This document shows, in pieces, positions 51,814 through 61,420 of a stretch of 64,000 nucleotides of DNA (its first letter is position 1; every line of letters starts with the position of its first letter). The notes below the pieces were generated by a model. That model did not search any database. It was not told the DNA's origin and worked only from the letters and a program-made list of their open reading frames with translations. A program made the translations under genes and the position numbers. Source of the DNA: an uncultured Vampirovibrio sp. (lineage in GTDB: Bacteria; Cyanobacteriota; Vampirovibrionia; Gastranaerophilales; Gastranaerophilaceae); assembly GCA_910584405.1 (NCBI GenBank), contig CAJUAL010000005.1, forward strand, positions 62,001 to 126,000, written 5' to 3'.

Positions 51814-53118
51814 TTAACCTATTTCTCCGAATAAATCGTATTCATCTGCTCTTGTTATCTTAACTTCTTCTATATCTCCGGGAACAACGGGATTTTCAGA
51901 AGTTGCGTATACGACGCCGTCAATTTCGGGTGCGTCGTGTTCCGAACGTAAAATAATAACTCCGTCATCTGTGTATCCCTCAACGATACATTTTAAAGTC
52001 GAACCTATATATTTTTCGTTGTTTTCTAATGAAATCCGTTGTTGTAATTTCATTAATTTATCTCTTCTGCTTTTTTTGATTTTTGCTGGAATTTGAGGCT
52101 TTAAACCGTATGAATAGGTGTTTTTCTCTCTTGAATATTCAAAAGCACCCATTCTGTCAAAGCGAATATTCTTAACAAAATTATACAAATGTTCAAATTC
52201 TTCTTCAGTTTCTCCCGGATAACCTACAATTAGTGAGGTTCTGACAGATACTCCCGGAATTTTTTCTCTTATTTTGTTAACAAGTTCTGTGTAATCCATG
52301 ACAGGACGTTTCATAGATTCAAGAACTCTCGGGTGTGAGTGCTGAAGCGGAATATCAACATATTTAACTACTTTATCAAGCTTTGCTATAGTATCAATCA
52401 GCTCATCAGTCATTTGAGTAGGATAAGCGTACATAATTCTTATCCAAGAAATTTTTTCTATTTTGTTAAGTTCTTCTAACAATTGAGGTAAAGCCTGTTT
52501 GCCGTATAAATCGATACCATATGAAGATGTGTCCTGAGCAATCAGGATAATTTCAGTTACCCCTTTATCAGCAAGTTCGTTTGCTTCTTTTACAATGTTT
52601 TCAATCGGTCTTGAAATGTATTTCCCGCGAAGCTTAGGAATAATACAATACCCGCATTGATAATTACAACCTTCGCCTATTTTAAGATATGAACTTGCGC
52701 CCATTGTAATTTGTTGACGCTTAACTTCTTCAGGGTAAATATATTTAGGCTTTTCATCAATTATACTTTTATATTCTTCTTCTTTTTCTATGCTTTTAAT
52801 TATATCAACAATATCATTAAGGTTAGAGGTTCCAATCATTCCTGAAATTTCAGGGATCGCGTCTTTTAAATCCTGATTATGTTTTTGGGAAAGACAGCCT
52901 GTTACTATAACTTTTTTACCCTCATCAATCATTTGCAAAATGCTTTGGACAGATTCTTTTTCTGCGTCATGAATAAATGAACAGGTATTTACGATGACAA
53001 TATCTGCATCTTCGTCATTAAGTGTTATCTCATAACCGTTTTTATCCAATATACCCAGCAGAAGCTCTGCATCTACCAGGTTTTTTGCACATCCGTGGTT
53101 TATTAGTGAAATTTTCAT
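51814..53118 (-). CDS. rimO: ribosomal protein S12 methylthiotransferase
   Basis: A 434-aa radical SAM methylthiotransferase. The start MKISLINHGCAKNLVDAELL with GCxKNxxDxE is characteristic of RimO rather than MiaB. The radical SAM motif CNYQCGYC (CxxxCxxC) lies near residue 147. A C-terminal TRAM domain follows (about 365-430). It modifies Asp of ribosomal protein S12. GAGGGA precedes ATG 53118; an open extension to 53145 has no binding site. Confidence 0.93.
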   Translation of the reverse strand: MKISLINHGCAKNLVDAELLLGILDKNGYEITLNDEDADIVIVNTCSFIHDAEKESVQSILQMIDEGKKVIVTGCLSQKHNQDLKDAIPEISGMIGTSNLNDIVDIIKSIEKEEEYKSIIDEKPKYIYPEEVKRQQITMGASSYLKIGEGCNYQCGYCIIPKLRGKYISRPIENIVKEANELADKGVTEIILIAQDTSSYGIDLYGKQALPQLLEELNKIEKISWIRIMYAYPTQMTDELIDTIAKLDKVVKYVDIPLQHSHPRVLESMKRPVMDYTELVNKIREKIPGVSVRTSLIVGYPGETEEEFEHLYNFVKNIRFDRMGAFEYSREKNTYSYGLKPQIPAKIKKSRRDKLMKLQQRISLENNEKYIGSTLKCIVEGYTDDGVIILRSEHDAPEIDGVVYATSENPVVPGDIEEVKITRADEYDLFGEIG

Positions 53119-53194
53119 GTTTCCCTCTTTTCTAAATTCTATCATTAATTGTAAAATTTATTCTAAATATTACGATTTATTGATAATTTTGTTA

Positions 53195-53200
53195 TAAAAT
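53195..53200 (+). promoter_or_regulatory. -10 box of leaderless U32 gene
   Basis: TAAAAT ends exactly 6 nt before ATG 53207 (gap ATGACT). No ribosome binding site is present. Confidence 0.5.
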
Positions 53201-53206
53201 ATGACT

Positions 53207-54976
53207 ATGAAACAAGTAGAATTATTGGCTCCGGCTAAAAATTATGAAACTGCAATTGCTGCAATAAATAGTGGTGCAGATGCGATTTATATCGCAGCGA
53301 CAAATTTTGGTGCGCGTAAGAATGCCCCAAACTCTTTAGACGATATAGAAAAACTGGTAAATTACGCTCATAAGTTTTATGTAAGAATACACGTAGTTAT
53401 TAATACAATTCTTAATGATTCAGAGCTTGATGATGCTGTTGAATTAGTGAAAAAGCTATATAATATTGGTGTTGACGCCATAATTGTTCAGGATATGGGC
53501 TTGCTAAAATCGACAATTGAGAAAAAAATACCTGATATTCAAATTCATGCAAGCACCCAATGTGATAACCGAACAGTTGAAAAGGCTAAGTTTTTCGATA
53601 GTTTAGGGGTATCTCGTGTAATTCTGGCAAGAGAACTTTCTTTAGATAAAATTGAAGAAATTTGCAAAAATACTTCTTGCGAAATAGAAACTTTTATTCA
53701 CGGGGCTTTGTGTGTTTCATACAGTGGTCAATGTTATTTATCATATGCTAACGGTGGGCGTTCTGCTAACCGCGGCGAGTGTGCTCAACCTTGTCGTAAG
53801 AAATATTCTTTAATCGATTCTAACGGTAAAGTTATATTAAAAGATAAATATTTGCTCTCATTGAAAGATTTTAATGCCTCTGAAAGTATTGAAAAACTTA
53901 TTAATTGCGGGGTAAAATCTTTTAAAATTGAGGGTCGTTTAAAAGATGTTAATTATGTGAAAAATGTTACATTATTTTATAACAATTTACTAAATAAATA
54001 CGCAGCAAGAACCTCTTCGGGTAAAATTTTTGCTGATTTTGAACCAAATGTTGATAAAACCTTCAATCGCGGTTACACCGATTATTTTTTAAACGAGCGC
54101 GGTCAGTGTTTTAACTTTTTATCGCCAAAATCACGCGGAGAGAAGCTTGGCAAGGTTAAACGTATATTTCATAATTATTTTGAGATTAATGCGGATATTC
54201 ACCCGCAAGACGGTATTTGTTTTATAAAAGACGGTAAAATGACAGGATTTTTAGTGAATAAAGTTGAAGGTAAGAAGGTTTATCCGAATAAGATGGACGG
54301 AATTACTTCTAATACCGTGCTTTATCGTAATTTTGATGCTAAATTTGAAAAACAGTTGGAAAACTCTAAAACTGTACGCAAAATTGGAGTTGCTTTCTCA
54401 ATCAAAGACGGTGTTGTAACTGCTGTAGATGAAGATTCTAATAGGGTTTGCGCTAATTTACCTCAGGGTGACGTTCCAAAAGATTTGGAAAAAATGAAAG
54501 AAAACTTAACATTACAGCTTCAAAAGACCGGAAATAGCGAGTTTTACGTAACTTCAGTCAAGTTTGAAGACGATAATTTAACATACTTACCTCTATCAAA
54601 AATCAATGAATTTAGACGTGAATTGTTAAGTTTGTTAATGAATGAAAGATTAGCTAATTTGAAACGATTACCTCAAAAACATATTGGTTATAGTGAATTT
54701 CCGACAAAGCAAATTGACTATAGGGGGAATGTTTTTAATAACGAGGCAAAATCTTTCTATGAACAGTGCGGTTGTAATGTCTGTGAAGAAGCGTTGGAAG
54801 GGTGTGCTAAAATCCCGTCTGGAATTGAACTGATGAGGACAAAGCATTGTTTGAAGTTTGCATCGGGACTTTGCGGTGTTGCGGGTAAAAAACTCTTTTT
54901 ACAAGACGAAAAGGGGAAAAAATACCCTCTTCGCTTTGATTGTAAAAATTGTGAAATGGTTGTATTAAATCCTTAA
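53207..54976 (+). CDS. U32 family peptidase-like protein
   Basis: A 589-aa protein of the U32 family. The TIM-barrel start KQVELLAPAKNYETAIAAINSGADAIYIA and the U32 signature region ETFIHGALCVSYSGQCYLSY, NRGECAQPC are clear, with Cys residues that in this family bind an iron-sulfur cluster. The C-terminal third has a DUF3656/collagenase-like region and a Cys-rich end (CGCNVCEEALEGC). Close homologues hydroxylate tRNA or rRNA (TrhP, RlhA); the target here is not known. ATG 53201 is also possible. Probably leaderless. Confidence 0.8.
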   Translation: MKQVELLAPAKNYETAIAAINSGADAIYIAATNFGARKNAPNSLDDIEKLVNYAHKFYVRIHVVINTILNDSELDDAVELVKKLYNIGVDAIIVQDMGLLKSTIEKKIPDIQIHASTQCDNRTVEKAKFFDSLGVSRVILARELSLDKIEEICKNTSCEIETFIHGALCVSYSGQCYLSYANGGRSANRGECAQPCRKKYSLIDSNGKVILKDKYLLSLKDFNASESIEKLINCGVKSFKIEGRLKDVNYVKNVTLFYNNLLNKYAARTSSGKIFADFEPNVDKTFNRGYTDYFLNERGQCFNFLSPKSRGEKLGKVKRIFHNYFEINADIHPQDGICFIKDGKMTGFLVNKVEGKKVYPNKMDGITSNTVLYRNFDAKFEKQLENSKTVRKIGVAFSIKDGVVTAVDEDSNRVCANLPQGDVPKDLEKMKENLTLQLQKTGNSEFYVTSVKFEDDNLTYLPLSKINEFRRELLSLLMNERLANLKRLPQKHIGYSEFPTKQIDYRGNVFNNEAKSFYEQCGCNVCEEALEGCAKIPSGIELMRTKHCLKFASGLCGVAGKKLFLQDEKGKKYPLRFDCKNCEMVVLNP

Positions 54977-54977
54977 C

Positions 54978-55529
54978 TTACTTAATAAGTGCTTGAATCT
55001 CTTTAAAATTCGGATGTCTTGCTGTTTTTAACAGCTCAAATAATGCTATTTCAACACATGTTACTTTTGCTCCGTATTGTTGAAGCAGTGACAGACCTGT
55101 TTTATATTCACTTTTGTTACGGCTTGCACAGGCATCTTTTACTACATAGACTTCAAAACCTTCTTTAATTAAGTCAGCAGCTGTTTGAAGAACGCAAATA
55201 TGAGTTTCTATACCGCCTATAATTATCTGCTTTTTACCTGTTGCTTTTAATTCTTGAATTTTCTGTACAAATTCTGGTGTTAACATTGCAGAAAAAGATG
55301 TTTTTTCTGTCACAAATGTGTTTTGCGCGAATGTTTCTTTTAGTTGTAATAATGTGTTGCCAAGTCCTTGCGGATATTGTTCGGTCACTATTGTCGGAAT
55401 TGATAAAATATTTGCGGCTTTAGATAATTTTGCCATATTTTGAGCGGTTTCTGTACCGTATTTTGAGGCAAGTACCAGTCTTTCCTGTATATCAATTATT
55501 ACAAGTATTGAATCTTCTATATTTAACAT
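54978..55529 (-). CDS. isochorismatase family hydrolase
   Basis: A 183-aa isochorismatase-like hydrolase. The catalytic Asp in VIIDIQERL near residue 12, Lys in VTEKTSFSA near 80 and Cys in IGGIETHICVLQTA near 113 form the expected triad. The cis-peptide glycine-glycine is present. Family members include nicotinamidase and N-carbamoylsarcosine amidase; substrate unknown. AGGT precedes the start. It is the last gene of the transketolase-ftsEX operon, 5 nt after the preceding gene. Confidence 0.85.
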   Translation of the reverse strand: MLNIEDSILVIIDIQERLVLASKYGTETAQNMAKLSKAANILSIPTIVTEQYPQGLGNTLLQLKETFAQNTFVTEKTSFSAMLTPEFVQKIQELKATGKKQIIIGGIETHICVLQTAADLIKEGFEVYVVKDACASRNKSEYKTGLSLLQQYGAKVTCVEIALFELLKTARHPNFKEIQALIK

Positions 55530-55534
55530 ATGTT

Positions 55535-56785
55535 TTACCTTTCTGTGTATGCTGTTTGTTTATATTCATCTTTTAATTGATTTAACAGCGAAGTTAATAA
55601 TTTGTTTGTCAGTTTGTTTAGCGGAATTTCCATTTTTGTATCTTCCGCGCTATCCAGTCCGCTGTGAGTAAGCTTTATATTAAATTTTGCATATCCGTCA
55701 TATCTTATTATAAGTTCGCTGTGTATTTTTTCGTTTCTCAGGCTAAAAACGCTTTCTATGTCGTTTGCATATTGGCTAACTTGTGTGTTTGTAAGCTTTG
55801 TTTCAAAGTCTTTTTGAAATCTGAAAAACATTGGAGTAATAATATTATCTAATTTATTTGAAAATGCATTTTTAAATAATTTAAATGCTTTTTGCGGTTC
55901 GACATTTGTATCATCATCAAGCCAGGAGCTTAGTCCGTTAATATTGTTATCTTCAAGACAAACGGTTGTTACTTCATTTTGAGAAGCTGAAATTAAGCTG
56001 TCGTTAGCAATTTTGTCAAGGGTTTCAAATGATCGTATTCCGATTTTTGCAAGTCCGGCTCTTATTGGTAAATCTTCTCCAATTTTGTTTTGCAGTTTAT
56101 CTATAACGGCTTTTACTCCGCATAGGTCAATATTTGAGAATATTGTATAAAATTTTCCGCCTCTTGATATTGCTGCGATATCGTCTTTTCGCAGGCTGTT
56201 TTTAAGTAGTCCAGCCAATCTGTTGGTGGAAACTTTTGTTCTTATCTTTTTATCTAAGGTTAGAACGCAAAATATTCCGTTTTTTATGCGCAAATTGTCA
56301 GCTAAGTCAATAAATATTTCTTTTAAATGCTTATACTCATATAAGTTTGTTTTGCTGTCAATTACGCCAAGCTGATATAAAAATTTTTCGTTTCGCAATT
56401 CTTTTTCTTTATTAATACGAAATTTGATACAGTTAACTGTTTTTATCAGCATTTCATAGTCTTCAGAGTCAATGAAAAAGTAATCAAAAATCCCTTCATC
56501 GTAAGCTTTTAATATCAAGTCTTTGTCTTTTTTATTTAAAAGCAGCAACAGTTCTGATTCCGGGTGTTGTTCTTTTAAGTTTCGTATAATTTTTATTGTA
56601 TAGTCAGGTTCTTCAAATTCGTGCAGAATAATAACCGGAAAGTCTGCTTTTTCTAAATATTTTTTATAATCTTTTAAAGTACAAACTTCAACTTTGTCGT
56701 TTGCTCTTAACAAAATGAGCTTTGATAACAACAAGTCAGAAATTTCATTTTCATCCGTAATTAATAATATATTATTATTTGTCAT
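55535..56785 (-). CDS. response-regulator-like protein with degenerate GGDEF domain
   Basis: A 416-aa protein. Residues about 1-125 resemble a receiver domain (NNNILLITDENEISDLLLSK, LILKAYDEGIFDYFF). Residues about 140-275 resemble a diguanylate cyclase fold (DSKTNLYEYKHLKEIF, LRKDDIAAISRGGKFYTIF), but the GGDEF motif reads RGGKF, so it is probably inactive as a cyclase. The C-terminal 130 residues are unique. It overlaps the ftsX region's operon context with a 6-nt gap. A sensor role for c-di-GMP or a regulator of cell division is possible but not shown. Confidence 0.65.
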   Translation of the reverse strand: MTNNNILLITDENEISDLLLSKLILLRANDKVEVCTLKDYKKYLEKADFPVIILHEFEEPDYTIKIIRNLKEQHPESELLLLLNKKDKDLILKAYDEGIFDYFFIDSEDYEMLIKTVNCIKFRINKEKELRNEKFLYQLGVIDSKTNLYEYKHLKEIFIDLADNLRIKNGIFCVLTLDKKIRTKVSTNRLAGLLKNSLRKDDIAAISRGGKFYTIFSNIDLCGVKAVIDKLQNKIGEDLPIRAGLAKIGIRSFETLDKIANDSLISASQNEVTTVCLEDNNINGLSSWLDDDTNVEPQKAFKLFKNAFSNKLDNIITPMFFRFQKDFETKLTNTQVSQYANDIESVFSLRNEKIHSELIIRYDGYAKFNIKLTHSGLDSAEDTKMEIPLNKLTNKLLTSLLNQLKDEYKQTAYTER

Positions 56786-56791
56786 GAATAT

Positions 56792-57691
56792 TTACACCTG
56801 AAGATGTTTTTTTATACAAGCAAAGCTTCCTACAGCTCCAAAAAGTATACTCATTGAGAACATAACAAGTATGACTAAGCTTTGAGCGTGCGGCGGTGAC
56901 GGTATCATAAAGAATTTATGAATATTCGCAAGTCCGTTTTGGACATAATTTAGCGGAATTAATGCCAAAAGTGAGCCTGCAAATCCGTAAAATGCACCCT
57001 GCATAATAAACGGAAATCTTATATACCAGTTACTTACACCCATTAGTCGCATAATTTCTATTTCATCTTTTCTTGATTGGATAACAAGTTGAATAGTATT
57101 ATTAATAATTGTCACTGTTAAAAGTCCCATAATCGCGATTACAACAAGTGTAATTGTTTTTAAAACATGGTTAACAAGCTCGATTTTTGAAGCCAAATCC
57201 TTAGCATAACTCATATCTTCAACAGATGATATCTGCTTGATATTGTCAAATACAGGCTGTAAGCTTTCAGGTTTATCTACCCTGACATGAAGAGTGTCAG
57301 GTAGAGGATTATCAATGTTTGGCAGGCTCATTTCGTTTTTAAGTTTATTCCAAGATTCTGCTTTTGGAATTACCGTAATCAGTTCGACATGTTCAAATTC
57401 CTGAATTTCATGCTTTACAGTGCCTATATCTGCACTGTCTTTTAGGTAGACAGAAATTTCTAAAGCGCTGCCAAGTTCTTTTGAAAATGCCGAAATTGAT
57501 AATGCTGATCGAAAGCATGCCCCGAATATCATAAGGATTGCAGCCATTGTGGTTATGATTACAATATTAACCCAGCCTGTTCTTATAATATCGTTTAATG
57601 TTTCTTTTCCAAGTCTGTATAATATTCTTAACTCACACAGCCAATCTTTTGGTATATGTCTTTTTACGTTAGATTTTAAATTTTTATTCAT
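56792..57691 (-). CDS. ftsX: cell division ABC transporter permease
   Basis: A 299-aa FtsX. Four membrane helices (about 45-70, 178-205, 227-250, 270-290), with a periplasmic loop between the first and second and an N-terminal cytosolic arm. The RKDEIEIMRLMGVSNWYIRFPF region is typical of FtsX. With FtsE it controls peptidoglycan hydrolases at the septum. It overlaps ftsE by 8 nt and has the same operon order as in most bacteria. Confidence 0.92.
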   Translation of the reverse strand: MNKNLKSNVKRHIPKDWLCELRILYRLGKETLNDIIRTGWVNIVIITTMAAILMIFGACFRSALSISAFSKELGSALEISVYLKDSADIGTVKHEIQEFEHVELITVIPKAESWNKLKNEMSLPNIDNPLPDTLHVRVDKPESLQPVFDNIKQISSVEDMSYAKDLASKIELVNHVLKTITLVVIAIMGLLTVTIINNTIQLVIQSRKDEIEIMRLMGVSNWYIRFPFIMQGAFYGFAGSLLALIPLNYVQNGLANIHKFFMIPSPPHAQSLVILVMFSMSILFGAVGSFACIKKHLQV

Positions 57692-58361
57692 AAGTACCTG
57701 CTTGTATATCTCTTACTACTTCTCCCTGATCCAGAGTTATAACCCTTTTTCTGAAATAATCAACCATTGTATGATCGTGTGTTGATACAATGACAGTAAT
57801 TCCTCTTTGGTTGATTTGATCAAGAATTTGCATAATTTCCAAAGAATTTTTAGGGTCTAAGTTTCCTGTAGGTTCATCTGCAATCAAAAGCGGCGGGCCG
57901 TTTACGATTGCTCTTGCAATACCGACTCTTTGTTGTTCTCCGCCTGATAATTCGGTAGGTTTTGCGTTCTTTTTCTCGTGTAAACCTACTATTTTTAATG
58001 CTCCGTTTACTCTGGCATCAATTTCTTTACTGCTGATACCGAGTGTTCTGATAACATATGCCACGTTATCGTATACGGTTTGGTTGTTTAGTAACTTATA
58101 ATCCTGAAAAACAATTCCCATGCATCTTCTCAGGTTTGGAATATTTTTGTTTGCGATGTTTGCAATATTAAGTCCGCCGATAGATATAATTCCGCTGGTC
58201 GGTTTTTCTTCACTGTATAAAAGTTTCATCAGTGTAGATTTACCTGCGCCTGATGCCCCGACTATGAATACAAATTCTCCCGAATGTATTTCAAGGCTTA
58301 CGTTTTTTAAAGCGTAATGGTCGTTTTTATATCTTTTGGTGACATTTTGAAAAGTTATCAT
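57684..58361 (-). CDS. ftsE: cell division ATP-binding protein
   Basis: A 225-aa ABC ATPase. Walker A GASGAGKST near residue 35, signature LSGGEQQRVGIARA near 138, Walker B LLIADEPTGNLDP near 158, H-loop VSTHDH. The length and start (MITFQNVTKRY) are those of FtsE. It overlaps ftsX by 8 nt and the stop of the transketolase gene by 1 nt (TAATG), indicating translational coupling. Confidence 0.95.
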   Translation of the reverse strand: MITFQNVTKRYKNDHYALKNVSLEIHSGEFVFIVGASGAGKSTLMKLLYSEEKPTSGIISIGGLNIANIANKNIPNLRRCMGIVFQDYKLLNNQTVYDNVAYVIRTLGISSKEIDARVNGALKIVGLHEKKNAKPTELSGGEQQRVGIARAIVNGPPLLIADEPTGNLDPKNSLEIMQILDQINQRGITVIVSTHDHTMVDYFRKRVITLDQGEVVRDIQAGTYE

Positions 58362-59329
58362 TATATATTTCCTTGTTCTTTTTCTTGTTTATACATTGTT
58401 CTGATTCGTTTAGCCAGAGTTTTTGAATCTAATCCGTAGTATTCTACAAGTTCATCAGATTTGCCGCTTTGACCAAATTCATCATGAATACCTACTCTGT
58501 AAACTTTAGACGGATATCTGCCAGCAAGAGTTTCGCATATTGCAGAGCCTAACCCGCCGATAATTGAGTGGTTTTCAACAGTAATGGCAAATTTTGTTTT
58601 CTTAACGCTGTCAATTACGGTTTGGAAATCTAAAGGTTTTACAACAGGAACATTTATAACTTCAACAGAAATACCGTCTTCTTTTAATTCTTCTGCTGCA
58701 AGTAATACTTCTGCAAGTGTTTCTCCGTTTGTGAAAACAGAAACATCCGTACCTTCTTCTAAAACAACGGCTTTATGAATATTAAAATGATAATGTTCAT
58801 CAAAAATATCAGGAACATTACATCTTGAAATTCTAATATACATAGGTCCGTCATGAAGTGCCGCATATTTAACGACTTCTTCGCATTCTCTGCTGTCTGC
58901 GGGAACAATTACTGTCATATGCGGGATTCCGCGCATTAATGAAATATCTTCCAACGCCTGGTGAGTTGCTCCGTCTTCACCGACAGTGACTCCGCCGTGG
59001 GTTCCGATAAGTTTTACGTTAAAATCAGGGTAACATACCCCGTTTCTTATTTGATCGTAAGTTCTTCCCGTTACAAACATTGCAAAACTTGCAACAAAAG
59101 GGATTTTTCCTTCTGAAGCTAAGCCCGCTGCGGTTGCAATCATGTCTTGTTCTGCAATTCCGCAGTCAAAGAATCTGTCAGGAAATTTATCTCCAAAGAT
59201 TTTTGTTTGTGTTGAACATGCCAAGTCTGCGTCCATGACAATAATTTTTTCATTAAGTTCTCCGACTTGCGCTAAAGTTTCGCCGAAGGTTTTTCTGATT
59301 GAAGTTTTTTTTGTTTTGTCTATTTTCAT
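58361..59329 (-). CDS. transketolase, C-terminal half
   Basis: A 322-aa split transketolase beta-type subunit with the pyrimidine-binding domain (GIAEQDMIATAAGLASEGKIP, FASFAMFV, THGGVTVGEDGATHQALEDI) and the C-terminal transketolase domain (KFAITVENHSIIGGLGSAI). Split transketolases occur in many anaerobes, with the N-terminal ThDP-binding half in an adjacent gene. No such gene is adjacent here on either side, so the partner must lie elsewhere. GAGGAT precedes the start. It leads the operon with ftsE. Confidence 0.88.
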   Translation of the reverse strand: MKIDKTKKTSIRKTFGETLAQVGELNEKIIVMDADLACSTQTKIFGDKFPDRFFDCGIAEQDMIATAAGLASEGKIPFVASFAMFVTGRTYDQIRNGVCYPDFNVKLIGTHGGVTVGEDGATHQALEDISLMRGIPHMTVIVPADSRECEEVVKYAALHDGPMYIRISRCNVPDIFDEHYHFNIHKAVVLEEGTDVSVFTNGETLAEVLLAAEELKEDGISVEVINVPVVKPLDFQTVIDSVKKTKFAITVENHSIIGGLGSAICETLAGRYPSKVYRVGIHDEFGQSGKSDELVEYYGLDSKTLAKRIRTMYKQEKEQGNI

Positions 59330-59385
59330 CTATATCCTCAAATATATCTGGCTTTTTGACCAGTTAAACCATATCCTTGATACTA

Positions 59386-59415
59386 ATTTTACCATAAAAA
59401 CCAAATTCTATCCAA
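59386..59415 (-). promoter_or_regulatory. putative promoter of the transketolase-ftsEX operon
   Basis: On the minus strand: TTGGAT (59410-59415), 18-nt spacer, TAAAAT (59386-59391) with TGG before it. Moderate match. Confidence 0.45.
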
Positions 59416-59577
59416 CGTGTAAACTTAAAAATAGAAAACCTTGTATAGTAAGGGTTTTGGCTTTTAATGTAAAGTTTTATTAAAATATGAGAGAAAATTA
59501 GCAATATTTTCCCTTTACGCTCATTTAAACGGTAGAATAGTAATAGACTCAATTTTATGTAGGAAAGGAAATAGTTT

Positions 59578-60642
59578 ATGAATCAAATTCCAGGCGTACC
59601 AATGACAAGCCCTTACATGGTACAACAACAGACACAAGTAATGCCAGTTCCACAACCGAAGTATAATGCAGTTAATATTGAAATTAACAACCCGACAGTT
59701 GGAACACCATGTGCACCGCAACAGGCTCCTCAAATGCCTGTATATAATTATCCGCAAGCACCGGTTTATACATATCCGACAGCACAAGCTCCGGTATATT
59801 ATCCGCCGGTACAAATGCCGCAATCATTTCCACCTGTAGATGCTCCTCAACAAGCTCCGCAGGTTACAGTTCCACAACCTACTGTTGTAGAACCTCAAGT
59901 AAATGTTCAAACTCAACCGGTTCCGGCTCCTGTAGTAACTGAACCTACAGCTGCTCAACCGACTCAGGAAGTACAACCTGCTGTAGAAACTGCTGAAGCT
60001 GCAAAACCTGAAGTAGTACCTTCTGAACCTGTAGCTCCTCAAGTTGATATGAACGCTTTTATCGCTAAATTAGCAAACAATGATTTTGATGTTCAAGCAG
60101 CCGGTATGGAAGATATCGCAAATTTAGTTAACGAATCACCTGAAAAAGCTACAGAATTAGTTGATTCAAAAGTGTTTGATGCTTTAACAAACATTGTAAA
60201 CTTTGACTCTTCAAAACTTGAAGATGTAACTCCTGAACAAGCTGCTGCAAGAGAAAAAGTAGCTTCAGGTAAAGATGTAACAGATGCTGATAAAGCATTA
60301 GCTGATACATTCTCACCAAAAGAACAAGCTGAAAGAAACAAAAGTTATGCATTGTTCACATCAGCCCTATTACAAAAAGTATACGGCGATGAAGTAGCTC
60401 GTTTAACAAATACAACAGTTCCTCTAACAGAATTACCTGGCGCAATGACAACTGTTGATACATTAAAAGACAACCCTAACCCGGTTGTAAGAGCATCGGC
60501 TATCGAAGCTTTAAGCTATATCCAAAACCCGGCTTACAAAAAAGACTTAACTACAGTCTTCAAAGTAGCTCAAAATGACGCAGATCAAGGTGTAGCTGAA
60601 GCAGCTAAAATCGCTCTTGATAAATTAGATCAAATCCAATAA
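59578..60642 (+). CDS. Pro/Gln-rich protein with HEAT-like C terminus
   Basis: A 354-aa protein of unknown function. Residues 1-155 are Pro, Gln, Val and Tyr-rich low complexity (VYNYPQAPVYTYPTAQ and similar). Residues about 160-350 are helical repeats resembling HEAT/armadillo (FIAKLANNDFDVQAAGMEDIA, NPVVRASAIEALSYIQN). No signal peptide. The Pro/Gln-rich arm could be an interaction tail for a helical scaffold. AGGAAAGGAA precedes ATG. Codon use is strongly biased to A/T-ending codons such as GCT and CCT. Confidence 0.6.
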   Translation: MNQIPGVPMTSPYMVQQQTQVMPVPQPKYNAVNIEINNPTVGTPCAPQQAPQMPVYNYPQAPVYTYPTAQAPVYYPPVQMPQSFPPVDAPQQAPQVTVPQPTVVEPQVNVQTQPVPAPVVTEPTAAQPTQEVQPAVETAEAAKPEVVPSEPVAPQVDMNAFIAKLANNDFDVQAAGMEDIANLVNESPEKATELVDSKVFDALTNIVNFDSSKLEDVTPEQAAAREKVASGKDVTDADKALADTFSPKEQAERNKSYALFTSALLQKVYGDEVARLTNTTVPLTELPGAMTTVDTLKDNPNPVVRASAIEALSYIQNPAYKKDLTTVFKVAQNDADQGVAEAAKIALDKLDQIQ

Positions 60643-60680
60643 GTTTGATTTATAAAGAATAAAATTCCTTTCTTTAAATA

Positions 60681-60710
60681 AAATAAAGCCCCTGAAAAGG
60701 GGCTTTATTT
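60681..60710. terminator. bidirectional terminator
   Basis: AAATAAAGCCCC-TGAAAA-GGGGCTTTATTT, between the HEAT-like gene and the convergent acyltransferase. Confidence 0.8.
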
Positions 60711-60711
60711 A

Positions 60712-61419
60712 TTATACTAATTGTTCTTCTTTTGTTGTTATTGTTTCGGGTTTTGGTGTACAGTTTTCATACCCTGCAAGTTCCGAGATTTGTCTTGACC
60801 ATTCATAAACAATTTCTTCTTCACTTAGATTGTAAGAAATCGGTGTGCCGACTTTTACTGTAACTTTTCGTCTTGTAAACGGTTTTAATTTCGGGTATCC
60901 GTTCCAATCCGCAATAGCAATCGGTACAATATCTGATTTTGCGGATTTTGCAATGGCAACAAACCCTTTTCTTATTCCTTCAAGTTTACCGTAAGGTCTT
61001 GTTCCGCCTTGCGGGAAAATTCCCAGTGACCAGCTTGTACTCACAACATCTTTTACTGTTTTAAATGTTGCAATTTCAGGCTTTGTACGGTCAACAGCGA
61101 AGGCACCTAATCTTTTAACAAGCCAGCTCAGTTTTTCTGTCGGCTCAAAAAGTTCTTTTTTTGCCATAAACGCTATTGGTCTATATGCTGCCAGAGCAAC
61201 AAGAGGCGGATCAAATATCGATACGTGGTTTGCGGCGTATATATATTTACCGTTTTTATTTTTTCTTGTCGGAAGGTTTTCGCGTCCGACAATTTTGTAA
61301 TCATAAAAAATGTTAAAGAAGTTATAAACAACTATAGACAGAAATGTCATAAAAAACATTGTTCTGAATAAGTTGTATTCTTTTGCATACCTCCGATTGA
61401 AGTTTCTGACTTCGCTCAT
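60712..61419 (-). CDS. 1-acylglycerol-3-phosphate acyltransferase-like (PlsC), copy 1
   Basis: A 235-aa PlsC-type acyltransferase. HX4D motif in NHVSIFDPP near residue 68, FPQGGTRPYG motif III near 135, and an N-terminal membrane segment. It would transfer an acyl chain to lysophosphatidate in phospholipid synthesis. Start ATG 61419 is chosen because it overlaps the upstream gene's stop region and has GGAGG 11 nt upstream; an open extension to 61461 overlaps that gene. It sits tandem with a paralogue. Confidence 0.85.
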   Translation of the reverse strand: MSEVRNFNRRYAKEYNLFRTMFFMTFLSIVVYNFFNIFYDYKIVGRENLPTRKNKNGKYIYAANHVSIFDPPLVALAAYRPIAFMAKKELFEPTEKLSWLVKRLGAFAVDRTKPEIATFKTVKDVVSTSWSLGIFPQGGTRPYGKLEGIRKGFVAIAKSAKSDIVPIAIADWNGYPKLKPFTRRKVTVKVGTPISYNLSEEEIVYEWSRQISELAGYENCTPKPETITTKEEQLV

Positions 61420-61420
61420 A

